DNA of 64,000 nucleotides from NCBI GenBank assembly GCA_030429545.1, contig JAUIFF010000010.1, positions 124,001 to 188,000 on the forward strand. Direction: 5' to 3'. The position numbers and the translations under genes are program-made. The notes beneath the pieces are model-generated. The model did not search any database. It was not told the origin of the DNA and was given only the letters and a program-made list of their open reading frames with translations. This DNA is from Polyangia bacterium (GTDB taxonomy: Bacteria > Myxococcota_A > Polyangia > Nannocystales > Nannocystaceae). Positions 41,923 to 52,421 of the stretch are shown here, piece after piece (position 1 is the stretch's first letter; each line of letters starts with the position of its first letter).

Positions 41923-42801
41923 TCACACGGCCGGTTCGGGTTCGGGCTCGGCCGTGGCCCGCATCAGCAGCGTGACCACCAGCGACGTCAGCAACACAAA
42001 CAGGGCATACAACAGGGGCAGCCACAACATTTCGAGGTGAAGCTCCTCGGGAAAACTCAACACGATGATCCCAAATGCCAGCGGGCTGTTTTGAATCCCG
42101 GTTTCGAGGGCGACCGCGCGACGCTGGGCCGGCCCCAAACCCAGCACCCGAGCCACGACGTAACCGAGCCCCATGCCGACCACACCCAAGCCGATCGCTG
42201 CAAGGTAGATTTCCTGGGAGCTCTTGGCCAGCAGGTGACCGTTGTGGACCAGCCCAGAGATGATCAGCAGTGCCAACACAGCGATCCCCGACAGCCCGCC
42301 GATCCGTTCGACACGGCGCGCAAGCTCAGGGTTGCGGCTGCGGATCCACATGCCCAAACACACCGGCACCAGCACCAACACCAGGGTCACGACCAGCTGG
42401 CCAAACGGTACTTCGATGGTGCGCTCCCCGAGTTGTCCAATATAAAACGCGAGCAAAAGTGGCATCAGGGCGAACGCCGTGAACGTCGACATCACCGTCA
42501 TCGAGATGCTCAGCGACAGATCGGCGCGGGCGTAGTAGGTGTAGAGGTTTGAAGTTGTCCCACCCGGTGTACAGCCAACGATCAGCAGGCTTATCGCCAT
42601 TGCCTCGGGTAACCCGAGCCAGGTCGCCAGGCCAAAGGCACAAAGTGGCATCCACCCGAATTGCGAAGCCAGACCAATCAACACCCCCTTGGGTCGCCGC
42701 AACACGTTGCGAAAGTCCGCGACCGTCAGCGTCGAGCCCATCCCGGTCATCAGCACGATCAGGAGGATGGCGAGCAACGCTTTTTCGAGGCCGGTGAGCA
42801 T
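41923..42801 (-). CDS. Bile acid:sodium symporter (SBF) family transporter
   Basis: 292 aa with nine or ten membrane segments. Family signatures are GCTPGGTTSNLYTYYARADLS and the crossing-helix motif LETGIQNSPLA. Related bacterial proteins import organic anions or sulphated compounds with sodium; the ligand here is unknown. The C-terminus ends in a short EPEPEP tail. It stands alone, 87 bp from the DUF6151 gene. Confidence 0.92.
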   Translation of the reverse strand: MLTGLEKALLAILLIVLMTGMGSTLTVADFRNVLRRPKGVLIGLASQFGWMPLCAFGLATWLGLPEAMAISLLIVGCTPGGTTSNLYTYYARADLSLSISMTVMSTFTAFALMPLLLAFYIGQLGERTIEVPFGQLVVTLVLVLVPVCLGMWIRSRNPELARRVERIGGLSGIAVLALLIISGLVHNGHLLAKSSQEIYLAAIGLGVVGMGLGYVVARVLGLGPAQRRAVALETGIQNSPLAFGIIVLSFPEELHLEMLWLPLLYALFVLLTSLVVTLLMRATAEPEPEPAV

Positions 42802-42944
42802 ACCTCACGATATCAGGACCACGCGGACGTCGTGGACAATTCCCGTGCACGATGTACACACACGGGATGGCCAAATGTACCGGCTGGCCTAGGAGGCTCG
42901 CTCACGTCCTCGCCGACGACGACAGCTCTTGAGCCGCAGCCGGC

Positions 42945-44609
42945 CTATTTCGGCCGGACCGCAACCTTCCCGGTAACTTTGTACACACAACCTTTGTCAC
43001 CCACGGCATTGCGCAGCACCAGCGGCACCTCGGCCACACCCGAGCTTGGGACCTTGAACGCATAGGGTTTGGGGTTGATCGGAAACGACTTCGTACCGGC
43101 CGCCACCGTAAATGCCTCGTCGTTGTCGCCAAAGCCCCCGCTGACCTCGAGTGGCACATCGTTGCCGGCATTATCGGTACACACCCGGGTCACCGTGACT
43201 TCGCCGACAGCGAGTTCGGCCACATAGGTGGTTTCTGGAATGAGTCCCTTGCAGGTCACGGTGGTCTCAAACGGCTCGGCGCGCAATGGCTCGATAAGCG
43301 TGCCCGCATCAAAGCCGCACGAACGCTGGCACCCTGCTCCGAGCTCTGGCAGCGGTGCTGGTGCTGCGGCCGGTACACGACAGGCTTCGCTGCTAAAACA
43401 GGTGTCTGCGCTGCGCTCGTTGATGCAGGCTCGCGCCGCCTTCTCGAGGGCAACAACCTCCTGGTGGGCAGCCTCGCGGGCCGCGGCAACGGTCGACTTA
43501 GCTTCGCTACAGGCGGCCTCGGAGTTGGGGGGGAACATACCGTAATCGGGCGCAACAACCCCGAGCACACTGGTGTAGGTCGCCAGCATCTGCTCGCGAC
43601 TGGTGGCCTCGAGGTAACGCGCCCCGAGCTGCCCAAGTGTTGCATATGCACTGTTATAGCGATCGATCACCTGCGAGGGGAAGCCCTCGAGTACCTGGTA
43701 TGGACTGGCGATAAAGCGGCGTGTCCGCGGTGCGCGTTCGAGGGTTTCGGGCAACTTTTTGGCGAGGTCGACAAGGCTGTTGAACGACAGCGATGCCAGG
43801 TTGCCGGCCCCGCCCTGGCGCAGCACATGAAGCTTATGCGGGTGTTTGGCCATCAACTCGCGCACACGGTCGAGTTGGTCCTCGATACCACCACCACTGG
43901 GCGCGGTCAGGATTTGCTCGATGTCGGCACGTTGCTCGCTGTTGGTCGAGGTGAACTCGACCAGAATGTGAAAGTCGCCACCCTTTTCGATGGCCGAGAC
44001 AAACCCGCTGCCACAGCGACGGATAAACCTGGCGTAATCACCCGCGGCCAACATCTGGCGGGCAAACTCCTTGAGCCCCGTGGCCCGCGGCCCGGTTACT
44101 TGCGTACGCACCGATTGGTGGACAACCGCAAACACGGCTCCGGCGGCAAAGCGCTGGTCGTGGAGGAACTTGGCGGTCGAATCGGAGCGCCAAAGACCGA
44201 TTTTAAACGCAGCGCTTGGGTCGACGCCGAGTTGGGATGCTAACTCGCCCAACCCCCCCGCGTAGCCGACCGATAGCTTACTTTGGGTCTGCTCGCTCAC
44301 CGGGGTGCTGTGGTCGACATCGACGCACAGGACACCATCGTAGGCGTTGCCCGTGGTCGGATCAACGGCGGCGCCGATCGGGATAACCTGACCGGGGACC
44401 ACCGGCCCGCTAAATTCAGTCACGGGAGTAAACGCCGGCAGGCCCTCACAGGCGGCCATATTCACCTGGGCTGCGACGACCGTGTTGTTGGTCTTGGGGC
44501 TTCTATCGGGTTGGGTCTGTGGGCCTGATTTTGCACAGGCAAGACCGCCGGCACAGGCAAACGCTAGCAGATACATCGATCGGGCACGCATAGAATTCAT
44601 CGCCGACAT
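42945..44609 (-). CDS. Large uncharacterised lipoprotein
   Basis: About 554 aa; several in-frame starts (GTG 44621, ATG 44609, 44600, 44591) lack a clear Shine-Dalgarno. The signal MRARSMYLLAFACAGGLAC has a lipobox-like end. The mature protein is mostly alpha/beta with a Cys-containing central part and a C-terminal beta-rich domain (ETTYVAELAVGEVTVTRVC and later VPLVLRNAVGDKGCVY). I recognise no enzyme motif. It is transcribed away from the RecD2 gene. Confidence 0.7.
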   Translation of the reverse strand: MSAMNSMRARSMYLLAFACAGGLACAKSGPQTQPDRSPKTNNTVVAAQVNMAACEGLPAFTPVTEFSGPVVPGQVIPIGAAVDPTTGNAYDGVLCVDVDHSTPVSEQTQSKLSVGYAGGLGELASQLGVDPSAAFKIGLWRSDSTAKFLHDQRFAAGAVFAVVHQSVRTQVTGPRATGLKEFARQMLAAGDYARFIRRCGSGFVSAIEKGGDFHILVEFTSTNSEQRADIEQILTAPSGGGIEDQLDRVRELMAKHPHKLHVLRQGGAGNLASLSFNSLVDLAKKLPETLERAPRTRRFIASPYQVLEGFPSQVIDRYNSAYATLGQLGARYLEATSREQMLATYTSVLGVVAPDYGMFPPNSEAACSEAKSTVAAAREAAHQEVVALEKAARACINERSADTCFSSEACRVPAAAPAPLPELGAGCQRSCGFDAGTLIEPLRAEPFETTVTCKGLIPETTYVAELAVGEVTVTRVCTDNAGNDVPLEVSGGFGDNDEAFTVAAGTKSFPINPKPYAFKVPSSGVAEVPLVLRNAVGDKGCVYKVTGKVAVRPK

Positions 44610-44865
44610 GATTGTCGCCACATGTCTGATTCGTCAAGTCGGATGTCCAACCGGGTCCCGCCCAAAATTTGCCTGCACACAAAACTCGCCGGCGGGCTGA
44701 CAGTAAAAATTCCGCGGGTTCCCGGGCAAACGCTGTGATCTGTGTGTATTCACCGATCCTACCGCATGTGGATACAACTGCTGGTGCTACACACTCCCAC
44801 CGAAGGGTATTCGCGCGCGCTTTTTTGAGTCCCAAGCCGCGGCGGCCCGTGCAGCATCTTCGTCG

Positions 44866-47250
44866 TCAGTCGACGTCGATCCATTCGGACGAACCGAGCG
44901 TACAAGCGAGAACACGCTGTAATCGCCGACTTAGGCCCGTAAACCGGCGAGTCGCATCGGAGCGGCGAATCGCCTGGGCAACAGCTCGCGGATCGCCGAC
45001 AACCACACACAACTTCTTGGCCCGCGTCACTGCGGTGTACAGCAGGTTGCGTCGCAACATCACGTGATGCTCCGTCAAAATAGGTACGATCACTGCCGGA
45101 AACTCGCTGCCCTGGCTCTTATGGATCGAAACCGCGTAGGCCAGCGACAGGGCACTGAGCTGTTTTTGGTCGTAGTTGACCGGAATGCCGTCGACTTCGA
45201 CAACTAGCGATTTGTCGTCGGGGTCGACGGACACAACAACACCGACATCTCCGTTGAACACGCTGCGCTCGTGGTCGTTGCGGGTCTGCATCACCCGGTC
45301 TCCCAAACGAAAGATCCGCGGTTCGCCGCGGCCGATCGCCGGCAACTCAACCTCGGGTTCGCCCGCGGTATATTGCGCCTGAAGTGCACGATTGAACGCG
45401 ATGGTCCCTGCCCGCCCCTTGTGCATCGGGCACAGGATCTGAACATCCTGGCGGGGGTCTAGGCCGTAGGCCTCGGGCGCTCGCTCGGCCGCCACCCGCA
45501 TCACCAGGTCGTGGGCACGTTGGGCGTCGCGGGCCGCGATGACATAGAACTGGCCTTTTTGTTCACCGGCAGGGTCGGACTGCAAACTACTCCCCGCCAA
45601 AATTCGGTGGGCGTTAAGCACGATCGAAGACCCCTCGGCCTGGCGAAAAATCTGGTTGAGCCGCACAACTAAAATCGCGCTATCGGGCTGCTCGGCGACT
45701 TCGATGATGTCCCGCAGGACATTGCCCGGGCCGACCGACGGCAGCTGGTCGATGTCGCCGACGAGCAACAGCCGGTGCTCGGGGGTCAGCGCCGAAAAAA
45801 GTGCATGTGCAAGCGAAAGGTCGAGCATCGAGGCCTCGTCGATGATGACCATACCCAGGGGCAGCGGATTGTCGGCGTTGTAGCTAAAGCCCATGCCGTT
45901 GCCCTGAATCTCCAACAGGCGGTGGATCGTGGTTGCCTTTTGCCCGGTCGCCTCGGCCAGGCGTTTGGCTGCACGCCCGGTTGGCGCGGCCAGCAAAAGT
46001 TCCTCGCCGTTGGCCTGGGCCAACTCAATCACCTGACGCGTCACCGTGCTCTTGCCGGTCCCCGGGCCACCGGTCAGGACCGTCAACCCCGACTTCGACA
46101 CCGCGTGCACGGCCGCGACCTGCCCTGGGCTCAACTCCTCGGGGAGTTTGACCATCTTCCACGTCTGCCGTTGGGTGGTCGCCAATTCGGCCAACATCCG
46201 GGCAACCGATTGCTCCGCCGAGACATGCCGCCGCGGAAACACCAACACCATGGTGTGGGCGTCGCGTTGCTCGGGCTCTAAGTCTCCAGATGCGATCAGT
46301 CGCTCGACACCTTCGCGGACCCGCGGCCCGGGCAACTCGAGCAACCGGCTGGTCGACTGCACCAGGCGGTCGAGCGGGAGGGCGCAGTGGCCATCGTTCT
46401 CGGCTCGTTCTAGTATATACAACAATCCCGCATCGATCCGGTCGTCGCTATCGAGGTCAACCCCCAGGGCCCGGGCAATGCGATCGGCCGTCAAAAACCC
46501 GATCCCACGCACATCCTTGGCCAAGCGGTACGGGTGCTCGCGGACCATCACAACCGAACGGTCGCGGTAGCACTGGACGATGGCCCCTGCGAAGTAGGCT
46601 GGCACATCGAGTTCGATCAGCAGGTTTTCAACGTCGGCAACGGGCCCGGAACGCGACTGGTGGTGCTCCAACACCCGCTCCAGGGTTTTTTTGCCGATCG
46701 TCGGCACCTCGAGCAAGCGGCTGGGCTGGCTGTCGAGCATCGTCAGGGCATCGGTGCCAAAGCGTTTGACGATCCGCGCCGCCTTGTCCTTGCCCAACCC
46801 AGGGTATCGCTCGAGCCGGCGTTGGATCCCCTCGACCGTACTGGGTTGTTGGATGACCAAGTGGCGAAAGGCAAACTGCTTGCCGTGAACCGGGTGCATC
46901 GCCCACTCACCGGCGGCGGAGATATCGGCCCCGTCCTCGACCCCGGTGCAGCGACCGACCCAAGTCGAAAGTTCAGCCGAGCCCTTGGCGAAGACCCGCA
47001 ACACCGTGTAGCGCGTGCGCGGGTCGTGATAGACGGTACTCGACACCCGTCCCTCGATCCGCTCCGGAGGTTCTTCTTCGGCGACCGCCCAGGCCGGCCG
47101 GGGATGTTGGGCATCCGCCAAGGAGCGCAAGCATCGTCGATCGTGGGCGCAGATGAAAGCCCCCGCCACAGATTCGTCGATCGCCGACGTTTGCTGGCAT
47201 ACGAAGCTCCTGGTAGGAGCTGCCGGCCTCAAAAGTGCATGTACGCGCAT
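44866..47250 (-). CDS. RecD2-like DNA helicase
   Basis: About 794 aa; the start is uncertain (ATG 47250, or TTG 47121 nearer the family's usual N-terminus). SF1B helicase motifs: Walker A TGGPGTGKST, Walker B VIIDEASM, Gln motif VGDIDQLP, RLNQIFRQAEGS and the SH3-associated VSIHKSQGSEFPAVIVP. The N-terminal part carries the OB-like segment (ERIEGRVSSTVYHDPRTRYTVLRVF) and helix-hairpin-helix-like repeats (PGLGKDKAARIVKRFG, VPTIGKKTL). RecD2 proteins act without RecBC as 5'-3' helicases in replication-fork or repair tasks; no recB or recC is nearby. Confidence 0.92.
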   Translation of the reverse strand: MRVHALLRPAAPTRSFVCQQTSAIDESVAGAFICAHDRRCLRSLADAQHPRPAWAVAEEEPPERIEGRVSSTVYHDPRTRYTVLRVFAKGSAELSTWVGRCTGVEDGADISAAGEWAMHPVHGKQFAFRHLVIQQPSTVEGIQRRLERYPGLGKDKAARIVKRFGTDALTMLDSQPSRLLEVPTIGKKTLERVLEHHQSRSGPVADVENLLIELDVPAYFAGAIVQCYRDRSVVMVREHPYRLAKDVRGIGFLTADRIARALGVDLDSDDRIDAGLLYILERAENDGHCALPLDRLVQSTSRLLELPGPRVREGVERLIASGDLEPEQRDAHTMVLVFPRRHVSAEQSVARMLAELATTQRQTWKMVKLPEELSPGQVAAVHAVSKSGLTVLTGGPGTGKSTVTRQVIELAQANGEELLLAAPTGRAAKRLAEATGQKATTIHRLLEIQGNGMGFSYNADNPLPLGMVIIDEASMLDLSLAHALFSALTPEHRLLLVGDIDQLPSVGPGNVLRDIIEVAEQPDSAILVVRLNQIFRQAEGSSIVLNAHRILAGSSLQSDPAGEQKGQFYVIAARDAQRAHDLVMRVAAERAPEAYGLDPRQDVQILCPMHKGRAGTIAFNRALQAQYTAGEPEVELPAIGRGEPRIFRLGDRVMQTRNDHERSVFNGDVGVVVSVDPDDKSLVVEVDGIPVNYDQKQLSALSLAYAVSIHKSQGSEFPAVIVPILTEHHVMLRRNLLYTAVTRAKKLCVVVGDPRAVAQAIRRSDATRRFTGLSRRLQRVLACTLGSSEWIDVD

Positions 47251-47285
47251 CAACCCGAATACATCTCCCGGGCGGATCGAACACA

Positions 47286-48974
47286 CTATCTCGCGGCTGC
47301 AAACCCCGGTGTGGGAACATCGGCAATGCGCCACGCCGCGGCCGCATCGCAAGCCTCGGGTTGGTCGCGGACCACCGAACGCCCATTGTAGCCAGACCCC
47401 CCGGCATAGATGTGGTCGCCATAAAGACTCACAGCAACGGCCTGGGGACCATGCACATACAACGTCACCGGCTCCCCCGAGTTCGTCAACCCACCCTCGC
47501 CAAGCGAGCTCTCGAGCGCAACAATCAACGTGCCAGGGGCTGGGTGCACATCCCCCGACGGGTCAAACCCCGGCCCGACAACCAGCGTATATTGCCCAGG
47601 CGAGCTGACAAACGCCGGAACCTCGTCGCCAGGTGGGGTTGCACCTGCTTGTAGCTGGGCTTCGATGTCGGGCCAGGTCTCGTCGGCGAGTCGCAGCCCA
47701 CTCACACTGACCGCCGGGCCTTCGGTGCGTGTGTCGTAGAGTTCGACAAACTCGGCGGTCGGCTCGGGGCCCTTCGGGTTGGCCAACACCTCGGTTATCG
47801 CCAAAAAACCGTAGGGCACTTCCCGACCCTCCCAGGTGGCAAATGTCCCGGTTCGCCGACCCTCGACATCGGTGGCCGCGACCGTCATCAGGCCGGCGGC
47901 GCGCTGCATCGACGGGTCGATACGAGTGCTCCAGACCTGCCCGGAAACGAGTGCGTGCAATCCCAACGATGGTTCGTCCACGGCGTGTAACGACAACTGC
48001 ACGGGCTCCGGCGAAAGTCGTGTAACCACCAGGCACGGCCCTTCTTGGGTGAGCTCAAGGCCAGCTAACGGACTCGAAGGTGCGAGTTCCATGCCCGTGC
48101 GAAACCCCAACACACGGCGGTCGGGAGCGATTGCCGGTCGCCCTTCGCTGTCGGTCACTGTGCCCGCGCCCGGCCGGTAATGGGTGCCGGGCTGCAACGG
48201 CTGGCGCACCTCCCAGGCAACACATGTATGAGCAACATAAGCTTCAGGGCACGGACGCGGGTTGGCGAGCACGTGTTCGGTCCCGTTGGCCGCTACCACG
48301 GTGAATGTCGACAAAGCGTCCCAACGAACTTCCCCGGTAAATCCCAGCCACAGCTCCGCCACGTTTGGGCTGACGTCGACCACACCATCGGGCGGCCATA
48401 TCAGTTGTGCCTGGGGTCCCGAGGAGGAGGGCGAGCCGGTTTCAAAGTCGCAGCGAAACCCGTCTTCTCCGGCCTGTGTTAGCAACCCCGCCCCGCTGCG
48501 ATCCGAGATTTCGAGGCCTGCTAACAGGCTGTAGCGATGGTTGGGGAGCAGGGGCAAATGTGGTTGAACAATCAGCCGAACATGGTCGTTTTGCCACCAC
48601 GCCTGCAGGGGCTCCCCGGCCTCAGCTTCGCCGCTGTTGACAGCCGCGAGCAGATCTGACGTAATCGGAGAAATCCAGCACTGCCCCATTGTACATACAC
48701 CTTGAGTGCAGCGGCCAGCATCGTCGCAGGGACCTCCTTTGTGCCACGGCACCACGACCAGATCTCCGGCCGACACCGAGCTCGGCTCGATCGGCTCGGA
48801 GAACGTCAGCGTAAGTTGTGACCATACATCGACAACCTGTTCGCCGGAACAGGGAGACGCATGCACCACCTGGGGACCGGTGAGATCTGCATCGGGCTCG
48901 GCGAGACAGCCGGGGGCCAAAACCCCCGTTACCGCCAGGGCAAACAACTTGTAGGACAAACGAATGTAGTTCAT
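47286..48974 (-). CDS. Lamin-tail-domain surface lipoprotein
   Basis: 562 aa from ATG 48974, with GGGAGGG just upstream; longer in-frame starts lack the SD. The lipobox GVLAPGC follows the signal. The N-terminal half has SbsA/Ig-like strands (LTLTFSEPIEPSSVSAGDLVVV). A Cys-rich insert (CDDAGRCTQGVCTMGQC) interrupts it, and the C-terminal half contains a lamin-tail domain (FLAITEVLANPKGPEPTAEFVELYD). It is probably an exposed structural protein. Confidence 0.85.
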   Translation of the reverse strand: MNYIRLSYKLFALAVTGVLAPGCLAEPDADLTGPQVVHASPCSGEQVVDVWSQLTLTFSEPIEPSSVSAGDLVVVPWHKGGPCDDAGRCTQGVCTMGQCWISPITSDLLAAVNSGEAEAGEPLQAWWQNDHVRLIVQPHLPLLPNHRYSLLAGLEISDRSGAGLLTQAGEDGFRCDFETGSPSSSGPQAQLIWPPDGVVDVSPNVAELWLGFTGEVRWDALSTFTVVAANGTEHVLANPRPCPEAYVAHTCVAWEVRQPLQPGTHYRPGAGTVTDSEGRPAIAPDRRVLGFRTGMELAPSSPLAGLELTQEGPCLVVTRLSPEPVQLSLHAVDEPSLGLHALVSGQVWSTRIDPSMQRAAGLMTVAATDVEGRRTGTFATWEGREVPYGFLAITEVLANPKGPEPTAEFVELYDTRTEGPAVSVSGLRLADETWPDIEAQLQAGATPPGDEVPAFVSSPGQYTLVVGPGFDPSGDVHPAPGTLIVALESSLGEGGLTNSGEPVTLYVHGPQAVAVSLYGDHIYAGGSGYNGRSVVRDQPEACDAAAAWRIADVPTPGFAAAR

Positions 48975-49159
48975 GGCGCCCTCCCAATCGGCGCTCGTAG
49001 GCGTTTGTTGCACGCCCCATAAACATTTGATTTCATCCACACAATTGTCAGGCGCCAAGCGGCCTCGAAATACCTGCTGCTACAATCAAAACCCGGCTTG
49101 GGCCCGGCTGCCGGACCACTTGCGACTCGATGTACATCCATGTCACCGTGGCCGCGCCC

Positions 49160-50527
49160 ATGCCCCGGCTGTCTCGACTGGTTGTCGCGCTTTCTCTTGC
49201 GGTTGTGGCCTGTGGTCAGCCTGCGACGGAGTTTGCACAAACAACATTTGTCGAACCCGATGAGACCACGACCACAGGCGGTGGCTCGACAACCATCCGC
49301 CCGCCGGACCTCGGGAGCGCGTCGGCCTCGGACAGCGCTGGCGAGTCGGCCACCGGGGCCACAACTGGGGCCACAACCGACGACCCGATTCGGCTCGACC
49401 TCGGGATCCAACCAGACCTCGGCACACCGCCGGATTGTCCGGGCCCGGGCCCGGACTTATTGTATACACATATTTGGGTCGCCAACTCAGCCGAGGGCAC
49501 GGTTTCGCGGATCGACACGCGCACACGCACCGAGAAGGCCCGCTACCGGACCAGCGGAGGCATCAACGACAACCCCTCACGCACCTCTGTCAATCTCGAA
49601 GGAGATGTCGCGGTCGTCAATCGCCTAGGTGGTGTCACGAAGATCATTGCCGACCCCGCCCGTTGCCCCGACCTCAACAACGACGGCGAAGTGCAAACCT
49701 CCCACGGCCCAGGCAACGTGCTCCCCTGGGGTAAGGACGAATGCGTCGCCTGGTGGACCCCCCTGCCCCCGCGCTCAAGACCCGCCGCCTGGACTGCCGG
49801 CGAACTCGTGGGCGAGGGCTGTGAGGCCCACTACGAAGGCATTGAGCTGTGGACATCGGCCCCGGTCGGCGACGATGTCGTGGTCTTTCGCCTGGCGTCG
49901 AGCACCGGCGACATCACAGCACAAATCACAATTCCCGAGCTCGGCACGGCCGGGCTCTACGGCATCTACGGTGGTGCCGTGGATAGCAACGGTGACTTTT
50001 GGGGGGTGGTCTACAACGCCGGGCCACTGGTGCATGTACACCGAGATGACATGTCCTATGAGCTGTTGCCGCTCCCCCAACCCAGCGCCTACGGGATGAC
50101 AGTCGACAACCAGGGCCGCCCGTGGATCGGTGGATTCGATGGTGTACTCCAGCGCTACGACCCCGCGCTGATGAGCTGGCAAAGCGTCGACACCGGGCTC
50201 GATAGCCTGCTACGCGGCATGACCCAGCACGCCGAGGGCGAGCTTTGGATCGCCGCACTCAACCCGTCGGGCGTCCTGCGAGTCGACAGCGAAACCGCCA
50301 CCGTGCAAGCGTTTTACAGCGACTTACCCGGCATCGACAAGCCAACTGGAACGAGCATCGACTACGACGGCTACATCTGGCTTGTCGACCAGGTTGCGGA
50401 GGGAGCGTTTGTCCTCAACCCCGAAGATGGCCAGTTTGAGGCTTTTGTCGGCGGGCTCAAGGGGCCCTACACCTATTCAGACATGACGGGTTGGGCGCTC
50501 GGCAACGTGCTCGACCCCCACGGGTAA
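49160..50527 (+). CDS. Beta-propeller (Vgb-like) lipoprotein
   Basis: 455 aa from ATG 49160 (the frame is open from 49130). Lipobox ALSLAVVAC, then a Thr-rich linker. The mature domain has repeating blades with Asp-Gly-W/Trp motifs (AVDSNGDFWGVVYNAG, TVDNQGRPWIGGFDG, EGELWIAALNPSGVL, DYDGYIWLVDQ), resembling the virginiamycin-B-lyase-like/SMP-30-like seven-bladed propellers. Residues after the linker also show a WVANSAEGTVSRIDTRT start typical of this fold. It may bind a ligand or peptide at the surface; no catalytic activity is shown. Confidence 0.8.
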   Translation: MPRLSRLVVALSLAVVACGQPATEFAQTTFVEPDETTTTGGGSTTIRPPDLGSASASDSAGESATGATTGATTDDPIRLDLGIQPDLGTPPDCPGPGPDLLYTHIWVANSAEGTVSRIDTRTRTEKARYRTSGGINDNPSRTSVNLEGDVAVVNRLGGVTKIIADPARCPDLNNDGEVQTSHGPGNVLPWGKDECVAWWTPLPPRSRPAAWTAGELVGEGCEAHYEGIELWTSAPVGDDVVVFRLASSTGDITAQITIPELGTAGLYGIYGGAVDSNGDFWGVVYNAGPLVHVHRDDMSYELLPLPQPSAYGMTVDNQGRPWIGGFDGVLQRYDPALMSWQSVDTGLDSLLRGMTQHAEGELWIAALNPSGVLRVDSETATVQAFYSDLPGIDKPTGTSIDYDGYIWLVDQVAEGAFVLNPEDGQFEAFVGGLKGPYTYSDMTGWALGNVLDPHG

Positions 50528-50586
50528 GTTCAATTTGTGCATACATTTTGTCTCGCACAGGCCGGCGAGTGTGGCACCATGTTTTT

Positions 50587-51216
50587 ATGACGTGGATCGA
50601 AACGGTCGACCCCGCCGAGGCGCGCGGCAAGCTCAAACGCTTGTATGAGCAAATACAGTCCCCGGGTGGGCAAGTCGATAACATCCTTCGCGCCCATTCG
50701 CTGCGCCCGCGCACGCTCGAGGCACACCTCGCGCTGTACCGGGCAGTCCTCCACAGTCGCCCACGCGAGCTGTCGGCACGCGAGTGTGAACTCGTCGGGG
50801 TTTGTGTTTCAACGTGGAACGGCTGCGACTACTGCGTGCGACACCACCAGGCGGGACTTGCCAAAATCGTCGGCAATGCGGAGCTTGCCGCCTCGCTGGT
50901 GGCCGCGGGCACCACCTCGGGCTCGGGCTCTGCCACCCTAGGCACGGGCACGGTCACCACACTCACGGCACGCGAACACGAGCTTTGTTGCTATGCCAAA
51001 AAACTCACCCTCGCACCCGGCGATCTGACGCCCGATGACCTCGTCGGCCTGCGTCGCGCAGGATTGTCGGACACCGCAATTTTAGAGGTCAACCAAGTCG
51101 TCAGTTACTTTGCCTATGCCAATCGCACAGTCCTTGGCCTCGGGGTCGAGATCGCCGGGGAGGCCCTAGGCGAGCACCCAGATGCCGACAGCGATGAGCC
51201 CTATCGCCATTTCTAG
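50587..51216 (+). CDS. AhpD-like (carboxymuconolactone-decarboxylase fold) peroxidase-related enzyme
   Basis: 209 aa from ATG 50587. The redox motif CDYCVRHH (Cys-x-x-Cys followed by His) is that of AhpD-like peroxidases, preceded by the helix ARECELVGVCVSTWNG. The second half has a Gly/Ser/Thr-rich insert (AAGTTSGSGSATLGTG) and a similar helix pattern (VGLRRAGLSDTAILEVNQVVSYFAYANR), as expected for the duplicated fold. Probably reduces hydroperoxides with an unknown partner; monocistronic. Confidence 0.85.
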   Translation: MTWIETVDPAEARGKLKRLYEQIQSPGGQVDNILRAHSLRPRTLEAHLALYRAVLHSRPRELSARECELVGVCVSTWNGCDYCVRHHQAGLAKIVGNAELAASLVAAGTTSGSGSATLGTGTVTTLTAREHELCCYAKKLTLAPGDLTPDDLVGLRRAGLSDTAILEVNQVVSYFAYANRTVLGLGVEIAGEALGEHPDADSDEPYRHF

Positions 51217-51296
51217 AGCCTCTGGGTTAATTTGTATAAACAATAATATTAGCGAGAGTACACCGGTCCACGTTCCTGGTAGTGTGTCGCTCGCCC

Positions 51297-52316
51297 ATGA
51301 CCAAGCCGACCAGCTCCGAGCGGCTGCCCGCAGCCGCGCGCATTGACCACGCCCACGTCACCGGCCGCCATTGTGCGAGCACGGCAGCCGCCAACCTCGT
51401 CCGCCACCACAACATCGATTGGAGCGAGGCGTTTTGCTTTGGCCTCGGTGGTGGTATGGGAACCTGGTATCTACAACTAAATGGATTCTCTCCGAGCCGG
51501 ATTGCCCACGGTCGGGCCGAGAACTTCGAACAACGGTTTTTTCGCCACCTCACCCCGAACTTTGCCTGGGATCACGGACGTGGGCGCGACGAGTCTGAGC
51601 GCGCGCTCAAGCAGGCGGTTGCCGAAGGCCGACTTGCGATTGTCCTGGTCAACATCCGCGACATCCCCTATCTTGACGACGTCCATTTTCCTGGCCACGC
51701 GATTTGCCCATTTGCCTACGACGACCACGAGGGTGTGTTTTGGGTGTCCGACATGGGTCGTCGGGAATTGCAACCTATCCCCTATGCGGCGATGGCCAAG
51801 GCGAGGGTTTCCAAGCTGCCGCCGCTGACCCACGACGGGCATTTTTTTGCCCCGCCGCAGCTACATGTTCCGGTAGACCTACCGGCCGCGGTTTGTGCTG
51901 CGATCGTGGAGAATGCTGAGCGTCTGCTCGACCGCTCTGTCCAACACCGCGGAATGTCGGCGCTCGAGCATTGGCAGGAGGATCTGCGCACCTGGCCGCA
52001 ACTTCCCGATTGGCGCCTGTGTGCCCGATTTGCCTACGAAACCATCGAGAAGCGAGGTTCTGGCGGAGGCAACTTTCGCCTGATGTACAGCGAGTTTTTG
52101 CGGGAGGCCGCGGCATTGGTACCTGAAGTTGCCAGCCTGGGACTCGAGCAACAGGCACTCGCTGCCGGGCATGCTTGGGTTGCACTTGGCCAGGCCCTGC
52201 GCGCGGTGGCTCGGGCGGACCAACCGGACTTTGGCCAGGTCGAAGCGCTCCTGCGCGAGGTTATCGAGTGCGAGCGCAACTACCTACAGTCCGCCTCGAG
52301 TCTACGCACCCCCTGA
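51297..52316 (+). CDS. BtrH N-terminal/DUF4872-like acyltransferase-type protein
   Basis: 339 aa from ATG 51297. The papain-fold BtrH N-terminal domain is seen as HCASTAAANLVRHHN with an active-site Cys, followed by FCFGLGGGMGTWYL and the His/Asp part HFPGHAICPFAYDD and VFWVSDMG. The C-terminal part is helical (DUF4872-like). BtrH transfers an acyl chain to the butirosin precursor; related proteins are found singly, as here, in genomes without that cluster. The function here is unknown. Confidence 0.8.
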   Translation: MTKPTSSERLPAAARIDHAHVTGRHCASTAAANLVRHHNIDWSEAFCFGLGGGMGTWYLQLNGFSPSRIAHGRAENFEQRFFRHLTPNFAWDHGRGRDESERALKQAVAEGRLAIVLVNIRDIPYLDDVHFPGHAICPFAYDDHEGVFWVSDMGRRELQPIPYAAMAKARVSKLPPLTHDGHFFAPPQLHVPVDLPAAVCAAIVENAERLLDRSVQHRGMSALEHWQEDLRTWPQLPDWRLCARFAYETIEKRGSGGGNFRLMYSEFLREAAALVPEVASLGLEQQALAAGHAWVALGQALRAVARADQPDFGQVEALLREVIECERNYLQSASSLRTP

Positions 52317-52421
52317 CAGACCCGGCAGCAACCTGACAACCACACCTAGCTGAGGTTCCCAGTTTTTTTACCTGTCGCGTGGGGGTGGAACACTCGCGCC
52401 CGTCGGCTGTCTGGGGCGGTG